A stretch of DNA of 64,000 bases from Azospirillum oryzae (GTDB taxonomy: Bacteria > Pseudomonadota > Alphaproteobacteria > Azospirillales > Azospirillaceae), in the NCBI RefSeq assembly GCF_900177515.1, contig NZ_FXAK01000007.1:2792501-2856500 (forward strand), read 5' to 3'. Positions within the stretch are counted from its first letter, which is position 1. The number at the start of each line of letters is the position of its first letter. The notes beneath the pieces were generated by a model, which had not been told where the DNA came from, did no database searches, and was given only the letters and a program-made list of their open reading frames with translations. Positions 16,494 through 25,342 of this stretch are shown here, in pieces. Position numbers and translations under genes: made by a program.

Positions 16494-17150
16494 GTGACGG
16501 CTCCCATCCTGCTCACCGGCTTCGCGCCGTTCGGGAACCTCCCGGACGGCGAGCCGGCTCCCGATTCAGACCATCCCTGGACGGCCGATCCGACCGCCCT
16601 GCTGATGGACCGGCTGGCGGGGGAGCCGGGGGTCGTCACCGCCACTCTGCCCCCTCTCTATGACGCCTGTGGTGAGGCCTTCGCCGAGCTGCTGGCAGAA
16701 CACCGGCCGCTGGCGGCACTCGGCTTCGCCTACCTCGAGTCGAGCGATTACATCCGGCTGGAGCGTCTGGCCTGGAACCGCGACGAAAGCCCGCTGCCCG
16801 ATGCCGCCGGCATGGTGCGGGAACATGCCGACATCGTGCCCGACGGGCCGACCGCCTATGGCAGCACCCTGCCGGTGCCGCGGGTGATGCGGGAGTTGTC
16901 GATGGCCGGGCTGCCGGTGACATTCGGCGATTTCTCCGGCGGCTTCCTCGGCAACCATCTGTTCTACCGGGCGCGCCACATCATCGAGAGCGCCGACCTG
17001 GATATCCCCTACGGCTTCTTCCACATGCCGCCGCTGCCCGAACGAGCCAAGGAGCTGCGGCGGTTCGGCGGTCTGGCGCTGGAGCGGCAGGAGCTGGCGG
17101 TGCGCACGCTGGTGGGGATGCTGCGCACGGCGCTGAACGGGGTCGCTTAG
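16494..17150 (+). CDS. Pyroglutamyl-peptidase I (C15) homologue lacking the catalytic Cys
   Basis: The product (218 aa) has the C15 fold: ILLTGFAPFGNLPDGEPAPD at the N-terminus, the Glu region IRLERLAWN, and the His region YGFFHMPPLPE. At the nucleophile site, where the family has a G-T-x-x-C-N-type motif, this protein reads FSGGFLGNHLFY (about residues 144-155), so Gly (GGC codon) replaces Cys. Glu and His of the triad appear kept. It is therefore probably not a cysteine peptidase, and may be inactive, binding, or altered. GTG start at 16494 with an AAGGA 10 bases upstream. Confidence 0.8.
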   Translation: MTAPILLTGFAPFGNLPDGEPAPDSDHPWTADPTALLMDRLAGEPGVVTATLPPLYDACGEAFAELLAEHRPLAALGFAYLESSDYIRLERLAWNRDESPLPDAAGMVREHADIVPDGPTAYGSTLPVPRVMRELSMAGLPVTFGDFSGGFLGNHLFYRARHIIESADLDIPYGFFHMPPLPERAKELRRFGGLALERQELAVRTLVGMLRTALNGVA

Positions 17151-17174
17151 CTACAAAGATCAGGGCTGCGAAAA

Positions 17175-17549
17175 TCAGGCCGTCCTGGCGGGGCGGCGCT
17201 GTTCGGGCGGGTTCACGATGGCGCGCAGCGCGTCCAGGAACTCTCGGCCCTTGTCGGTCAGGGTGACGATCTTGCGGCGGCGCTCGCGCGGGTCTTCCTG
17301 CGCCTGCACCAGATCGAGGCCGGCCTTGCCGAAGCTGTGCCAGCGGCTGAGCGCCGCGACGTTGCGCGACGCGGAGGATTGGGCGATGCCCAGGCGTTCC
17401 GCCAGTTCGCCGATGGAAATGCCTTCGCTCTGCGCGATGGTCATGAAACTCAGCGCATACTGGATGGGCAGGTCGGGGTCGAGCTTGCGGAACGCCTCAA
17501 GCACCTGGACGACGGTAAGGACCTCGTCATGACGAACGCGGGCCGGCAT
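17175..17549 (-). CDS. MarR-family transcriptional regulator
   Basis: A 124-aa winged-helix protein: helix segment LPIQYALSFMTIAQ, recognition region ISIGELAERLGIAQSSASRN, wing DPRERRRKIVTLTDKGREFL. Members are dimeric repressors controlled by small ligands. It is the last gene of a possible minus-strand unit with the small ORFs at 17576-18183; the nearest one ends 26 bases before its ATG, so it may regulate that unit. Target and ligand unknown. Confidence 0.88.
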   Translation of the reverse strand: MPARVRHDEVLTVVQVLEAFRKLDPDLPIQYALSFMTIAQSEGISIGELAERLGIAQSSASRNVAALSRWHSFGKAGLDLVQAQEDPRERRRKIVTLTDKGREFLDALRAIVNPPEQRRPARTA

Positions 17550-17575
17550 TCAGCAGGTCTCCGCGGCGCCGCGCG

Positions 17576-17752
17576 CTATGCAGCGCGGGAGGGTGGTCCC
17601 CAACGGGCCGGTGTGTAGATGATGTTCAGGCGTCCAAGCCATAGGATGACTTCCCCGTTCTCACGCCGCAGGTCGAAGGACCCGGCCGGCGATGCCCAGC
17701 GGGCGTGTTCAACGAAGAGACGATGACCGCAAAAACCCAGAAAGACACACAT
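17576..17752 (-). CDS. 58-aa small protein, unknown
   Basis: ATG at 17752 follows GAGAGGATCCC, a good SD. The product has two Cys in MCVFLGFCGH, then a tract RLFVEHARWASPAGSFDLRR and a hydrophobic strand VILWLGRLNIIYTP. The composition is protein-like, unlike shadow frames. I recognise no family. It overlaps the preceding 62-aa ORF by 44 bases in another frame and ends just before the MarR gene. Confidence 0.5.
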   Translation of the reverse strand: MCVFLGFCGHRLFVEHARWASPAGSFDLRRENGEVILWLGRLNIIYTPARWGPPSRAA

Positions 17753-17897
17753 GGGATCCTCTCGATATCCGGAATTCACGTTCGAAGGGTGCGGGAAGAA
17801 GACGGGCCGGTTGGGCATGATTGGCGGCCATATGAGCGGCGGTGATGGCCGGACCGCCCGATCGGCGGGTCCAGGCGGTGGTTACGATGGCTTTCAT
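17709..17897 (-). CDS. 62-aa small ORF, unknown
   Basis: ATG at 17897 follows CTGGAGAG. The product starts MKAIVTTAWTRRSGGPAITA and is moderately basic with no visible domain. It overlaps the start of the 58-aa ORF by 44 bases, which is unusual; one of the two may not be translated. Position in the same-strand run between the DUF1127-like gene and the MarR gene is the main support. Confidence 0.35.
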   Translation of the reverse strand: MKAIVTTAWTRRSGGPAITAAHMAANHAQPARLLPAPFEREFRISRGSHVCLSGFLRSSSLR

Positions 17898-17958
17898 CGA
17901 TACTCTCCAGGGGTTGAATGATGCCGGCGTGAGAGGCCGGCGGATCCGGTATCGCCGG

Positions 17959-18183
17959 TCAGCGATACGGTTGCAAGGTCAAAAATGTCCGCGCGTCCGA
18001 TAGGTTCCGATCGCGGATGTGAAAAGGCGGAAGACGGCAGGCAAGCTGAGGTTCTTCTCCATCCGCCGCCTCCCCGTCCGCCAATCCGATGTCGCGCCGC
18101 AGGTGGTCGCACAATCGGCCCGGTCCGGAGGATGCTCCGGAATCGAGCCAGCGGCTCCGCATCGCCGTCCACAAGGTCGGCAT
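17959..18183 (-). CDS. 74-aa small protein with a DUF1127-like motif
   Basis: ATG at 18183 has AGGAG six bases upstream. The product contains GRLCDHLRRDIGLADGEA; the LRRDIGL segment resembles the LxDIGL motif of DUF1127 (YjiS-like) small proteins, which in other alphaproteobacteria act in phosphate or carbon metabolism and RNA turnover. The match is short, so the family is tentative. It is the first gene after a plausible promoter at 18235-18264 and may lead a small-protein/MarR operon. Confidence 0.55.
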   Translation of the reverse strand: MPTLWTAMRSRWLDSGASSGPGRLCDHLRRDIGLADGEAADGEEPQLACRLPPFHIRDRNLSDARTFLTLQPYR

Positions 18184-18234
18184 GATCTGCTCCTGAGAAA
18201 GAGAGGCTCCGCCGGTTGGGCCTCTGGTGCCGAA

Positions 18235-18264
18235 ATAATTCCGCGCCCGGATGTGTTCCGTCAA
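18235..18264 (-). promoter_or_regulatory. Candidate sigma-70-type promoter of the small-ORF/MarR unit
   Basis: On the minus strand TTGACG (18259-18264) is followed after 18 bases by AATTAT (18235-18240), about 50 bases before the 74-aa ORF's ATG. Confidence 0.45.
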
Positions 18265-18455
18265 CCCGTCCGTCCGGCAACGGCGTGATCTTTGCCGCAC
18301 GCTTGTTGCAGATCAGCATCACTTGCCGTCCGTTTTGCCGTCGCCTGGGTTGGAGCCGGGCGCCTCTGGACAAGCGAAGGACGCTCGGTCAAACACAAAG
18401 CCGCCGCCCAAAGCCGTCTGCGGTACTCCATCCATCAGGGTCAGGTCGTCCGTCC

Positions 18456-19994
18456 GTGTCCATTCTCCCCTCTCCCGTATGGCCGAAAGCGGTGCGCTCC
18501 GCCCGCAAGCTGCGGGCTGCGCTCGCGGCGGCTGCCATGGTGATGGGCGCGCTGTGGGCCCTACCCACGGCGGCGGAGGCGCGCTTCACCCCTGGCCCCT
18601 GCTGGTTCACCGTTCCCGACGGCGAAGCGGCGCTGTGTGGGACGGTGGCGGTGCCTGAACGGCGCGACCGCGCCAACAGCCGCAGCCTGCGCCTGCCGGT
18701 CGCCGTGCTGCTCAGCACCGCGCGCCAGCCCGACCCGGACCCGGTGCTGTTTCTGGAGGGTGGTCCCGGCGCCTCCCCCTTCGGCACCGGCGAGGCGACG
18801 GAAGAGCGGATGGAGGTCTGGTGGGAGCTGTCGGCCCCCTTCCGCCGCACCCGCAACCTGATCCTGTTCGATCCGCGCGGCGTCGGCCGGGCGGAGCCGG
18901 ATACCGATTGCCCGGAGTTGGACGCCGTCGGCGCCACCCGCGGCACCCGGCCGCAGACGCGCGAACAGCGGGCGGTGGAGGAACGGGCGGCAATCGGCGC
19001 CTGCGTCGCGCGGCTGGAGGCGGCCGGGCTGGACACCACCCAGTTCTCCACCCCCGTCGCAGCGGAGGATGCCCTGGACATCGCCACCGCGTTGGGCGCC
19101 CAACGGGTGAATCTGTTCGCGGTGTCCTACGGCACGCGCGTCGGGCTGGAGATCCTGCGGCGGCAGGGTGGCCGCGTCCGCACCGCCGTGTTCGACAGCA
19201 TTTATCCGCCCGACGTCAACGCGCAGGAGGAGATGGCCGGGCTGGCCCAGCGTGCCTACCGCCGGCTGTTCGACGACTGCGCCGCCAACCGGAACTGCCG
19301 CTCCGCCTTTCCCGACCTGGAGAAGCGCTTCCTCTCCCTGGTCGAACGGCTGGACCGCAACCCCGTCGACATCGTCGTCGGCGATCATGAAACGCGCCGT
19401 GCCCTGCGGCTGACCGGCGGAGCGATCATCGCCGCCGGACTGGAGGCGATGGCGGTCAGCGAAGCGGTACCGGCATTGCCGATCATGCTCGACCGCGCCG
19501 TCCGCGGCCAATACGCCACGCTGGCCGAGTGGGCACCGACCAACTGGCTGGGCGATCCGGAGGTCGCCGACGGGCTGGCCTTTTCCGTCGAATGCCGCGA
19601 GTCGGTCAACACCGCCGACCCGCAGAAGCGCGCCGACAACGCCCGCCGCTATGCCCCCTACGGGCTCGTCGCCGCCGACGATCCGGGCCGGCGCGTCTGC
19701 CGTCTCTGGCCCGCCGGCCACCAGGAGCCGGCCGAGCGCCTGCCGGTCGCCAGCCCGGTGCCGGTCCTGCTGCTGTCCGGCGCCTACGATCCCGTCACCC
19801 CGCCGGACTGGGGCGACCGTGCCGCCGCCACCCTGCCGAAGAGCCGCCATCTGGTCTTCCGCGCCGCCAGTCACATCGTGACCTCCAGCGAGGACTGCGC
19901 CATGGCCGCCGCCGTGACCTTCGTGGAACAGGAGTCGGTGCCGGCGACCGTCTGTCCAGGGGCGGGCAAGCCCCCGGTATTCGAGGGGCCGTGA
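18456..19994 (+). CDS. Exported alpha/beta-hydrolase, TAP-like peptidase family
   Basis: The product (512 aa) has an N-terminal signal-like segment (KLRAALAAAAMVMGALWALP) and a secreted serine hydrolase body. The oxyanion region is FLEGGPGASPF, the nucleophile elbow is FAVSYGTRVG (Ala in place of the first Gly), the acid is in LSGAYDPVTPP, and the His is in RAASHIV near the C-terminus. This is the tripartite layout of tripeptidyl/prolyl aminopeptidase-like (TAP_C) hydrolases. GTG at 18456 is chosen because upstream codons are not protein-like. Substrate unknown. Confidence 0.83.
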   Translation: MSILPSPVWPKAVRSARKLRAALAAAAMVMGALWALPTAAEARFTPGPCWFTVPDGEAALCGTVAVPERRDRANSRSLRLPVAVLLSTARQPDPDPVLFLEGGPGASPFGTGEATEERMEVWWELSAPFRRTRNLILFDPRGVGRAEPDTDCPELDAVGATRGTRPQTREQRAVEERAAIGACVARLEAAGLDTTQFSTPVAAEDALDIATALGAQRVNLFAVSYGTRVGLEILRRQGGRVRTAVFDSIYPPDVNAQEEMAGLAQRAYRRLFDDCAANRNCRSAFPDLEKRFLSLVERLDRNPVDIVVGDHETRRALRLTGGAIIAAGLEAMAVSEAVPALPIMLDRAVRGQYATLAEWAPTNWLGDPEVADGLAFSVECRESVNTADPQKRADNARRYAPYGLVAADDPGRRVCRLWPAGHQEPAERLPVASPVPVLLLSGAYDPVTPPDWGDRAAATLPKSRHLVFRAASHIVTSSEDCAMAAAVTFVEQESVPATVCPGAGKPPVFEGP

Positions 19995-20083
19995 TTTTAT
20001 AAAAAGCAGCTATATTGAATATGAAGCAACAAATATATCCACGAAAATGTAGAAATTTTTAGCTGACGCGCAGAGATTTTAGA

Positions 20084-20779
20084 ATGATCAAGTTAGACCG
20101 TATTTGCGAGCACACATTTTTTTCCCTGATCGACGAAAATTCCATTGTGCTCGATTTCGGATGCAACGAAGGAGAATTCGCGCACACCGTCATCGAGCGG
20201 TATGGCTGCAAGGTCTTTTCAGCCGAGCCTGTCCCCGATTGTGCCCAACAGATCGCCCGACATCCCAGGCTGACGCTTCAGCAGGTTGCGATTTCCGGCG
20301 CATCGGGCAGCCTGGACATCCATGTCTATCCGAACCGCTGTGCGAGCGGCTTCAACCGTTCTCCTGGAGAGCAGGCGATTCGGACCATCCGCGCCGAAGC
20401 CATGACCCTGGCGGAGTTCCGGCGCCGCTCCGGCATCGGCCGCGTCGCTCTGTTGAAGATCGACATCGAGGGTGCCGAATTGGACATGTTCGCGGCCGCT
20501 GCGGACGAGGAGTTTTCGGACATCGATCAGATCACCATCGAATTCCACGACTTCCTCTATCCCGAAACGCGGCCGGCGGTGGAGGCGGTGAAGCGGCGGA
20601 TGCGGTCGCTGGGATTTCATATGTTGCCATTCTCCCTGGACAACACCGACGTCCTCTTCGTCAATCGCCGGGCCGCGGTGAGCTGGCAGAACCGACTGTG
20701 GGCCGGCACCGTGGTGAAATATGGCCGCGGGCTCGAACGGCGGCTGCGGCAGATGATCGGCCGACCCGCTCCGGCGTAG
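20084..20779 (+). CDS. FkbM-family SAM methyltransferase (AT-rich 5' end)
   Basis: The product (231 aa) has the FkbM layout: SAM-binding VLDFGCNEGEFAHTV (about residues 22-36), acidic KVFSAEPVP, NRCASGFNRSP, TLAEFRRRSGI and the signature LLKIDIEGAELDMF. Members O-methylate sugars, polyketides or surface glycans. The upstream 90 bases and first codons are far more AT-rich than the surroundings, suggesting transfer or a strong promoter patch. It is alone between a hydrolase and the convergent yifB. Confidence 0.85.
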   Translation: MIKLDRICEHTFFSLIDENSIVLDFGCNEGEFAHTVIERYGCKVFSAEPVPDCAQQIARHPRLTLQQVAISGASGSLDIHVYPNRCASGFNRSPGEQAIRTIRAEAMTLAEFRRRSGIGRVALLKIDIEGAELDMFAAAADEEFSDIDQITIEFHDFLYPETRPAVEAVKRRMRSLGFHMLPFSLDNTDVLFVNRRAAVSWQNRLWAGTVVKYGRGLERRLRQMIGRPAPA

Positions 20780-20836
20780 TGCTGACGAACGCAACCGATC
20801 TGAAGCGCGGCCCCGGCAGCGGCATCCGCCGGACCG

Positions 20837-22368
20837 CTACCGCCCCGGCGCGATCCGCCGGTAGCTCAGCGCCTCGGCGATATGGCGGCGCTTGACTCCC
20901 TCGACCCCGTCCAGGTCGGCCAGCGTCCGCCCCACCCGCATCACCCGGTGGTAACCGCGGGCGGACAGCTTCAGCCGCTCCGCCGCCTCGGTCAGCAGGG
21001 CGCGACCGGGGGCGTCGGGGGAGGCGACCTTTTCCAGAAGTTCGCCGTCGGCCTCGGCGTTCGTCCGCACCGCCCGGCCGGGTAAGGACCGAATCCGCCA
21101 TAGCGTTCCGCCTGGATGGCGCGGGCGACGGCGACGCGGGCGGCGATTTCGGCGCTGCCCTCCGCCGGCGGCGGCAGGCTGAGGTCGGCGGGGCTGACCG
21201 CCGGCACGTCGATGTGCAGATCGATGCGGTCGAATAGCGGCCCACTGATTTTTGATTGATAATCCACGGCACATTTCGGCGCCCGCGCGCAGGCGAGCGA
21301 TGCGTCGTCGAGATGGCCGCAGCGGCAGGGGTTCATCGCCGCCACCAGCTGCACACGGGCCGGATAGGTCACATGGTGGTTGGCGCGGCTGACCACCGCC
21401 TTGCCGGTTTCCAGCGGCTGGCGCAGCGCCTCCAGCAAGGCGCGGGGGAATTCGGGCAACTCGTCGAGGAACAGAACGCCCTGATGCGCCAGGGAGATCT
21501 CGCCCGGCTTGGCCCGCGTACCGCCGCCGACCAGTGCCGGCAGGCTGGCGGACTGGTGCGGCGCGCGGTAGGGGCGCTGGCGCAGCAGACGCCCGCCCTC
21601 CAGCAGTCCGCCGACGCTGTGGATCATCGATACCTCCAGCGCCTCCGCCGGGTCGAGCGGCGGCAGCAGGCCGGGCAGGCGGGCGGCCAGCATCGACTTG
21701 CCGGACCCGGGCGGCCCGATCATCAAAAGGTTGTGCGATCCGGCGGCGGCGACCTCCAGTGCACGCTTGGCGGTCTCGTTGCCCTTGACGTCGCGCAGGT
21801 CGGGCGGCGGTGCGTCCTGTTCCTGCAGCCGCGGCTTGGGCGGGGTCAGCACCTGCGTGCCTTTGAAATGGTTGATGAGGGCCAGCAGGTTGCCCGGCGC
21901 CAGCACGTCCAGATCGGGACCGGCCCAGGCCGCCTCGCCACCACAGGCCGCCGGGCAGATCAGGCCGCGGTCGTTGGCCAGCGCGTCGATGGCCGCGGGC
22001 AACACGCCGGCCACCGGCGTCAACGCGCCGTCCAGCGCCAGTTCGCCCAGCGCGACATAGCGGGCGATCTCCGCATCCGGCAGAACCCCCATCACCGTCA
22101 GCAGGCCGAGCGCGATCGGCAGGTCGAAATGGCTGCCCTCCTTCAGCACGTCGGCGGGGGCGAGGTTGACGGTGATGCGCTTGGCCGGCAGCGCCAGCCC
22201 CAGCGCATGCAGCGCGGCGCGCACCCGCTCCCGGCTTTCGCCGACCGCCTTGTCGGGCAGGCCGACGACGGTGAAGGCGACGATTCCGCCGGACATCTGG
22301 ACCTGGACGTCGATCCCCAGCACCTCGATGCCCTGGAACGCCACCGTGTTGACGCGCGCAACCACCAC
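20837..22368 (-). pseudogene. yifB: Mg-chelatase-like ATPase YifB, interrupted by a frameshift
   Basis: From ATG 22368 the reading frame gives a normal YifB (ComM-type AAA+ helicase linked to natural transformation): N-terminal ChlI/Lon-like domain, Walker A IGPPGSGKSML, Walker B GVLFLDELPEF, and MNPCRCGH. After ARAIQAERYGG (about residue 425) the frame turns to nonsense and stops at 20992. The expected C-terminal domain (RTNAEADGELLEKVA, LSARGYHRVMRVGRTLADLD, HIAEALSYRR) continues in the -1 frame to 20837. A one-base deletion in 21066-21098 explains this. No slippery heptamer is evident, so mutation or sequencing error is likelier than programmed shifting. Confidence 0.87.
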
Positions 22369-22586
22369 TGCACCCCGATACAGACGCCCATGCGGGCAAA
22401 ATGCACGCGATTGTAGTCATGCCGTGAAAATTGCGCCAGCACGGGATGAGCGCAGACACCGCAACAGCCCCGTCATGCCCGCCCGGCGCAGGGAGCGGTT
22501 GTCGCAGCCGTTCGGCCGCCTAACATGAGGGCCAACGCATTCCCGGCCGCATTCCCGGCACGCATCGTCGAAAAGGATCCGCCACC

Positions 22587-23333
22587 GTGCAGCTTCACCT
22601 GAGCACCTGGGCCGAGGTCGAGACCTACCTCAAGACCTCCAAGGGCATCATCATGCCGATCGGCTCGACCGAGCAGCATGGGCCGAACGGGCTGGTCGGC
22701 ACCGACGCCATCTGCGCCGAAGTCATCGCGAAGGGCGTCGGCGACGCCACCGGCGCGCTGGTCGGCCCGACGATTCCAGTCGGCATGGCTGTCCACCATA
22801 TGGAATTCCCCGGCTCGATGACGCTGAAGCCGTCGACGCTGATCGCCCTGCTGCGCGACTATGTCGGCTCGCTGGCCGAACACGGGTTCGAGCGCTTCTT
22901 CTTCGTCAACGGCCATGGCGGCAACATCGCCACCGTCCGCGCCGCCTTCTACGAGATCCATGCGGAGAACCGGGCGCTGCGCGGCCGCGATGCGCCGGAC
23001 CTGCGTTGCGCCCTGGTGAGCTGGTGGGAGAATGCCGAGGTCGCCCGCCTGTCGCGCGAGCTGTACCAGGGCAAGGAGGGCTCGCACGCCACCCCCAGCG
23101 AGGTGTCGGTCACGCAATACGCCTATCCCGACTCGATCAAGACCGCGGCGCTGGAGCCGGAGCAGGCGCCGGCCGGCGGCTTCCACGACGCCCGCGACTT
23201 CCGCCGCCGCTATCCCGACGGCCGCATCGGCTCCGCCCCCGGCCTTGCCCGTCCGGAGCATGGCCGGCAGCTGTACGAGGCGGCGGTCGCCGCCATTGCC
23301 ACGCAGTACCGGGCCTTCCTGGCGGAGCAGTAA
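22587..23333 (+). CDS. Creatininase-family metal-dependent amidohydrolase
   Basis: The product (248 aa) has the creatininase fold metal ligands: Glu in IGSTEQHGPN, Asp in VGTDA, His in MAVHHMEFPG, and the signature FFVNGHGGN. Residues SHATPSEVS supply a further Glu. Members hydrolyse creatinine or small amides or peptides, e.g. in cofactor maturation; the role here is open. GTG start at 22587 with AAGGA nine bases upstream. It is divergent from yifB and upstream of hrcA. Confidence 0.88.
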   Translation: MQLHLSTWAEVETYLKTSKGIIMPIGSTEQHGPNGLVGTDAICAEVIAKGVGDATGALVGPTIPVGMAVHHMEFPGSMTLKPSTLIALLRDYVGSLAEHGFERFFFVNGHGGNIATVRAAFYEIHAENRALRGRDAPDLRCALVSWWENAEVARLSRELYQGKEGSHATPSEVSVTQYAYPDSIKTAALEPEQAPAGGFHDARDFRRRYPDGRIGSAPGLARPEHGRQLYEAAVAAIATQYRAFLAEQ

Positions 23334-23380
23334 GGGGCGTCACGCGGTCGCAAGGCCGGAGGACTTCTTCGCCCCGCACG

Positions 23381-23409
23381 TTGATTCGGCGGTCGGACCT
23401 GCCTAAATT
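23381..23409 (+). promoter_or_regulatory. Candidate promoter of hrcA-grpE
   Basis: TTGATT (23381-23386) and TAAATT (23404-23409) are separated by exactly 17 bases, about 70 bases before the hrcA ATG. No CIRCE inverted repeat is visible nearby. Confidence 0.55.
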
Positions 23410-23477
23410 CGGACCGGTTGATGGGACTTGCGTTCCGCAGCCGACCAGCCCGAACAGAGCCCGACCGCCCAACTTCC

Positions 23478-24518
23478 ATGATCAACGAGCTGAACCAGCG
23501 ATCGCGCGAAATCTTCCGGCTGATCGTCGACGCCTATGTGGCGTCGGGCGAGCCGGTCGGCTCGCGCACGATCTCCAGGCGGCTTGGCATGGCTTTGTCG
23601 CCCGCGACCATCCGCAACGTGATGGCCGACCTGGAGGAGCAGGGGCTGCTCTACGCCCCGCACACCTCGGCCGGCCGCATCCCGACCGACGCCGGCCTGC
23701 GCATGTTCGTCGACGGCCTGCTGGAGATCGGATCGCTGACCGAGGACGAGCGCGCCTCGATCGAAGCGAAATGCTCCGCCTCCGGCCGCGCCTTCGCCGA
23801 CGTGCTGGGCGAGGCGTCGACCATGCTGTCCGGCCTGTCGCACTGCGCCGGGCTGGTGGTGGCGCCGAAGACCGATCGACCGCTGAAGCATATCGAGTTC
23901 GTGTCGCTCGGCCCCGGCCGCGCCCTGGTCGTCCTGGTGAACGAGGACGGTCTGGTCGAGAACCGGGTAATCGAGGTGCCGATGGGGGTGCCGACCTCCA
24001 CCCTGCAGACGGTGTCGAACTTCCTCAGCGCCAAGCTCGCCGGCCGCACGCTGGACGAGGCGCGGCAGGAGGTGCTGCAGGAGATCGAGCAGCAGAAGAC
24101 CCAGCTGGACGAGTTGTCGCGCAAGGTGGTCGCCGCCGGTCTGGCCACCTGGGCCGGCAGCGGCGGGTCGAACGCCGGCCAGCTGATCGTCCGCGGCCAG
24201 TCCCGCCTGCTGGAGGACGTCACCGCGCTGTCCGACCTGGAGCGGGTGCGCGGCCTGTTCGAGGCGCTGGAGACCAAGGAGACGATGCTGCGCATGCTGG
24301 ACGCCACCGGGCGCGGCGACGGCGTGCAGATCTTCATCGGTGCCGAGAATGTGCTGTTTAGCCATTCCGGCTGTTCGATGATCATCTCCCCCTTCCAGAA
24401 CAGCCGGGAGCAGGTGATCGGCGCCATCGGCGTCATCGGCCCGACCCGCATCAATTACGCCCGCATCATTCCGCTGGTGGATTACACCGCCAAGGTGGTC
24501 AGCCGGCTGATCGGCTGA
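23478..24518 (+). CDS. hrcA: Heat-inducible transcription repressor HrcA
   Basis: Repressor (346 aa) that binds CIRCE operators of groESL and related heat-shock genes and is folded by GroEL. The N-terminal winged helix (LNQRSREIFRLIVDAYVASG, EPVGSRTISR, LSPATIRNVMADLEEQGLL, HTSAGRIPTDAGLR) and the C-terminal ISPFQNSREQVIGAIGVIGP signature are complete. ATG 23478 begins the conserved region. It is followed by grpE 54 bases later, the standard heat-shock pairing. Confidence 0.97.
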   Translation: MINELNQRSREIFRLIVDAYVASGEPVGSRTISRRLGMALSPATIRNVMADLEEQGLLYAPHTSAGRIPTDAGLRMFVDGLLEIGSLTEDERASIEAKCSASGRAFADVLGEASTMLSGLSHCAGLVVAPKTDRPLKHIEFVSLGPGRALVVLVNEDGLVENRVIEVPMGVPTSTLQTVSNFLSAKLAGRTLDEARQEVLQEIEQQKTQLDELSRKVVAAGLATWAGSGGSNAGQLIVRGQSRLLEDVTALSDLERVRGLFEALETKETMLRMLDATGRGDGVQIFIGAENVLFSHSGCSMIISPFQNSREQVIGAIGVIGPTRINYARIIPLVDYTAKVVSRLIG

Positions 24519-24572
24519 GCGCCGCCTCCCTCACTCACTCCGCCTTTTGACGAAGCAAGAATTGAGAAAACC

Positions 24573-25184
24573 ATGAGCGAAGAGCAGAACAAGCCCTCCG
24601 ACGCCACGGTGGAGCCGACCGAGGCCACCGCCGAGACCGCCAACACGGCCGCCGCCAACGGTGCTGAAGCGGGTTCGCCCGAGGACCGCGTCGCCAAGCT
24701 GGAGGCCGAGGTCGCCAGCCTGAAGGACCAGCTTCTGCGCGCCATGGCGGAGACGGAGAACACCCGCCGCCGTGCCCAGCGCGACCGCGAGGACGCCAGC
24801 AAGTTCGCCGTGTCCAGCTTCGCCAAGGAACTGGTGTCGGTCGCCGACAACCTGCGCCGCGCGCTGGACGCCGTCCCGGCCGAGGGCCGCGAGCAGGACG
24901 AGATGCTGAAGGGTCTCGCCGTCGGCGTCGAGGCGACCGAGCGCCAGCTGTTCGCCGCCTTCGACCGCGCCGGCATCAAGAAGCTGGATCCGGCCGGCGA
25001 GCCGTTCGACCCGAACTTCCATCAGGTGATGTTCGAGATCGAGAACACCGGCAAGGCCGCCGGCACCGTCGTCCAGGTCCTGCAGCCCGGCTACACCATC
25101 CACGGCCGCCTGCTGCGCGAAGCGATGGTCGGCGTCGCCAAGGGCGGTGACGCCGGCGGGCAGCACGTCGATACGAAGGCGTAA
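24573..25184 (+). CDS. grpE: Nucleotide exchange factor GrpE
   Basis: DnaK co-chaperone (203 aa) that drives ADP release. An acidic, low-complexity N-terminus is followed by the long dimerising coiled coil (residues about 35-95: KLEAEVASLKDQLLRAMAET, ENTRRRAQRDREDASKFAV) and the beta domain with the signature LQPGYTIHGRLLREAMVGVA. Downstream of hrcA in the same unit. Confidence 0.97.
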   Translation: MSEEQNKPSDATVEPTEATAETANTAAANGAEAGSPEDRVAKLEAEVASLKDQLLRAMAETENTRRRAQRDREDASKFAVSSFAKELVSVADNLRRALDAVPAEGREQDEMLKGLAVGVEATERQLFAAFDRAGIKKLDPAGEPFDPNFHQVMFEIENTGKAAGTVVQVLQPGYTIHGRLLREAMVGVAKGGDAGGQHVDTKA

Positions 25185-25204
25185 GCATACAGTCTTCGCA
25201 AAGT

Positions 25205-25237
25205 CCCCGGTTCGGCGGCGATACCGCCGGGCCGGGG
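25205..25237 (+). terminator. Hairpin after grpE
   Basis: CCCCGG-tt-CGGCGG and CCGCCG-gg-CCGGGG pair around a five-base loop. There is no real T-run, so termination efficiency is uncertain. Confidence 0.5.
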
Positions 25238-25342
25238 GCTGGCGGTTGTTCGGGATAGGGGACGCCAGCGGTTGACGGTCGCCGGGAAATTGCCTAGGCC
25301 TTTCCCTTGTTCCTTTCGGCCGAGCAACCGGAGCCGCGTTCC

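Noticed and set aside
21066..21098. Programmed -1 frameshift in yifB
   Set aside because: No X-XXY-YYZ slippery heptamer lies in the switch window, and YifB is not known to use recoding.
23381..23477. CIRCE operator upstream of hrcA
   Set aside because: No TTAGCACTC-N9-GAGTGCTAA-like repeat is visible; only a sigma-70-like promoter.
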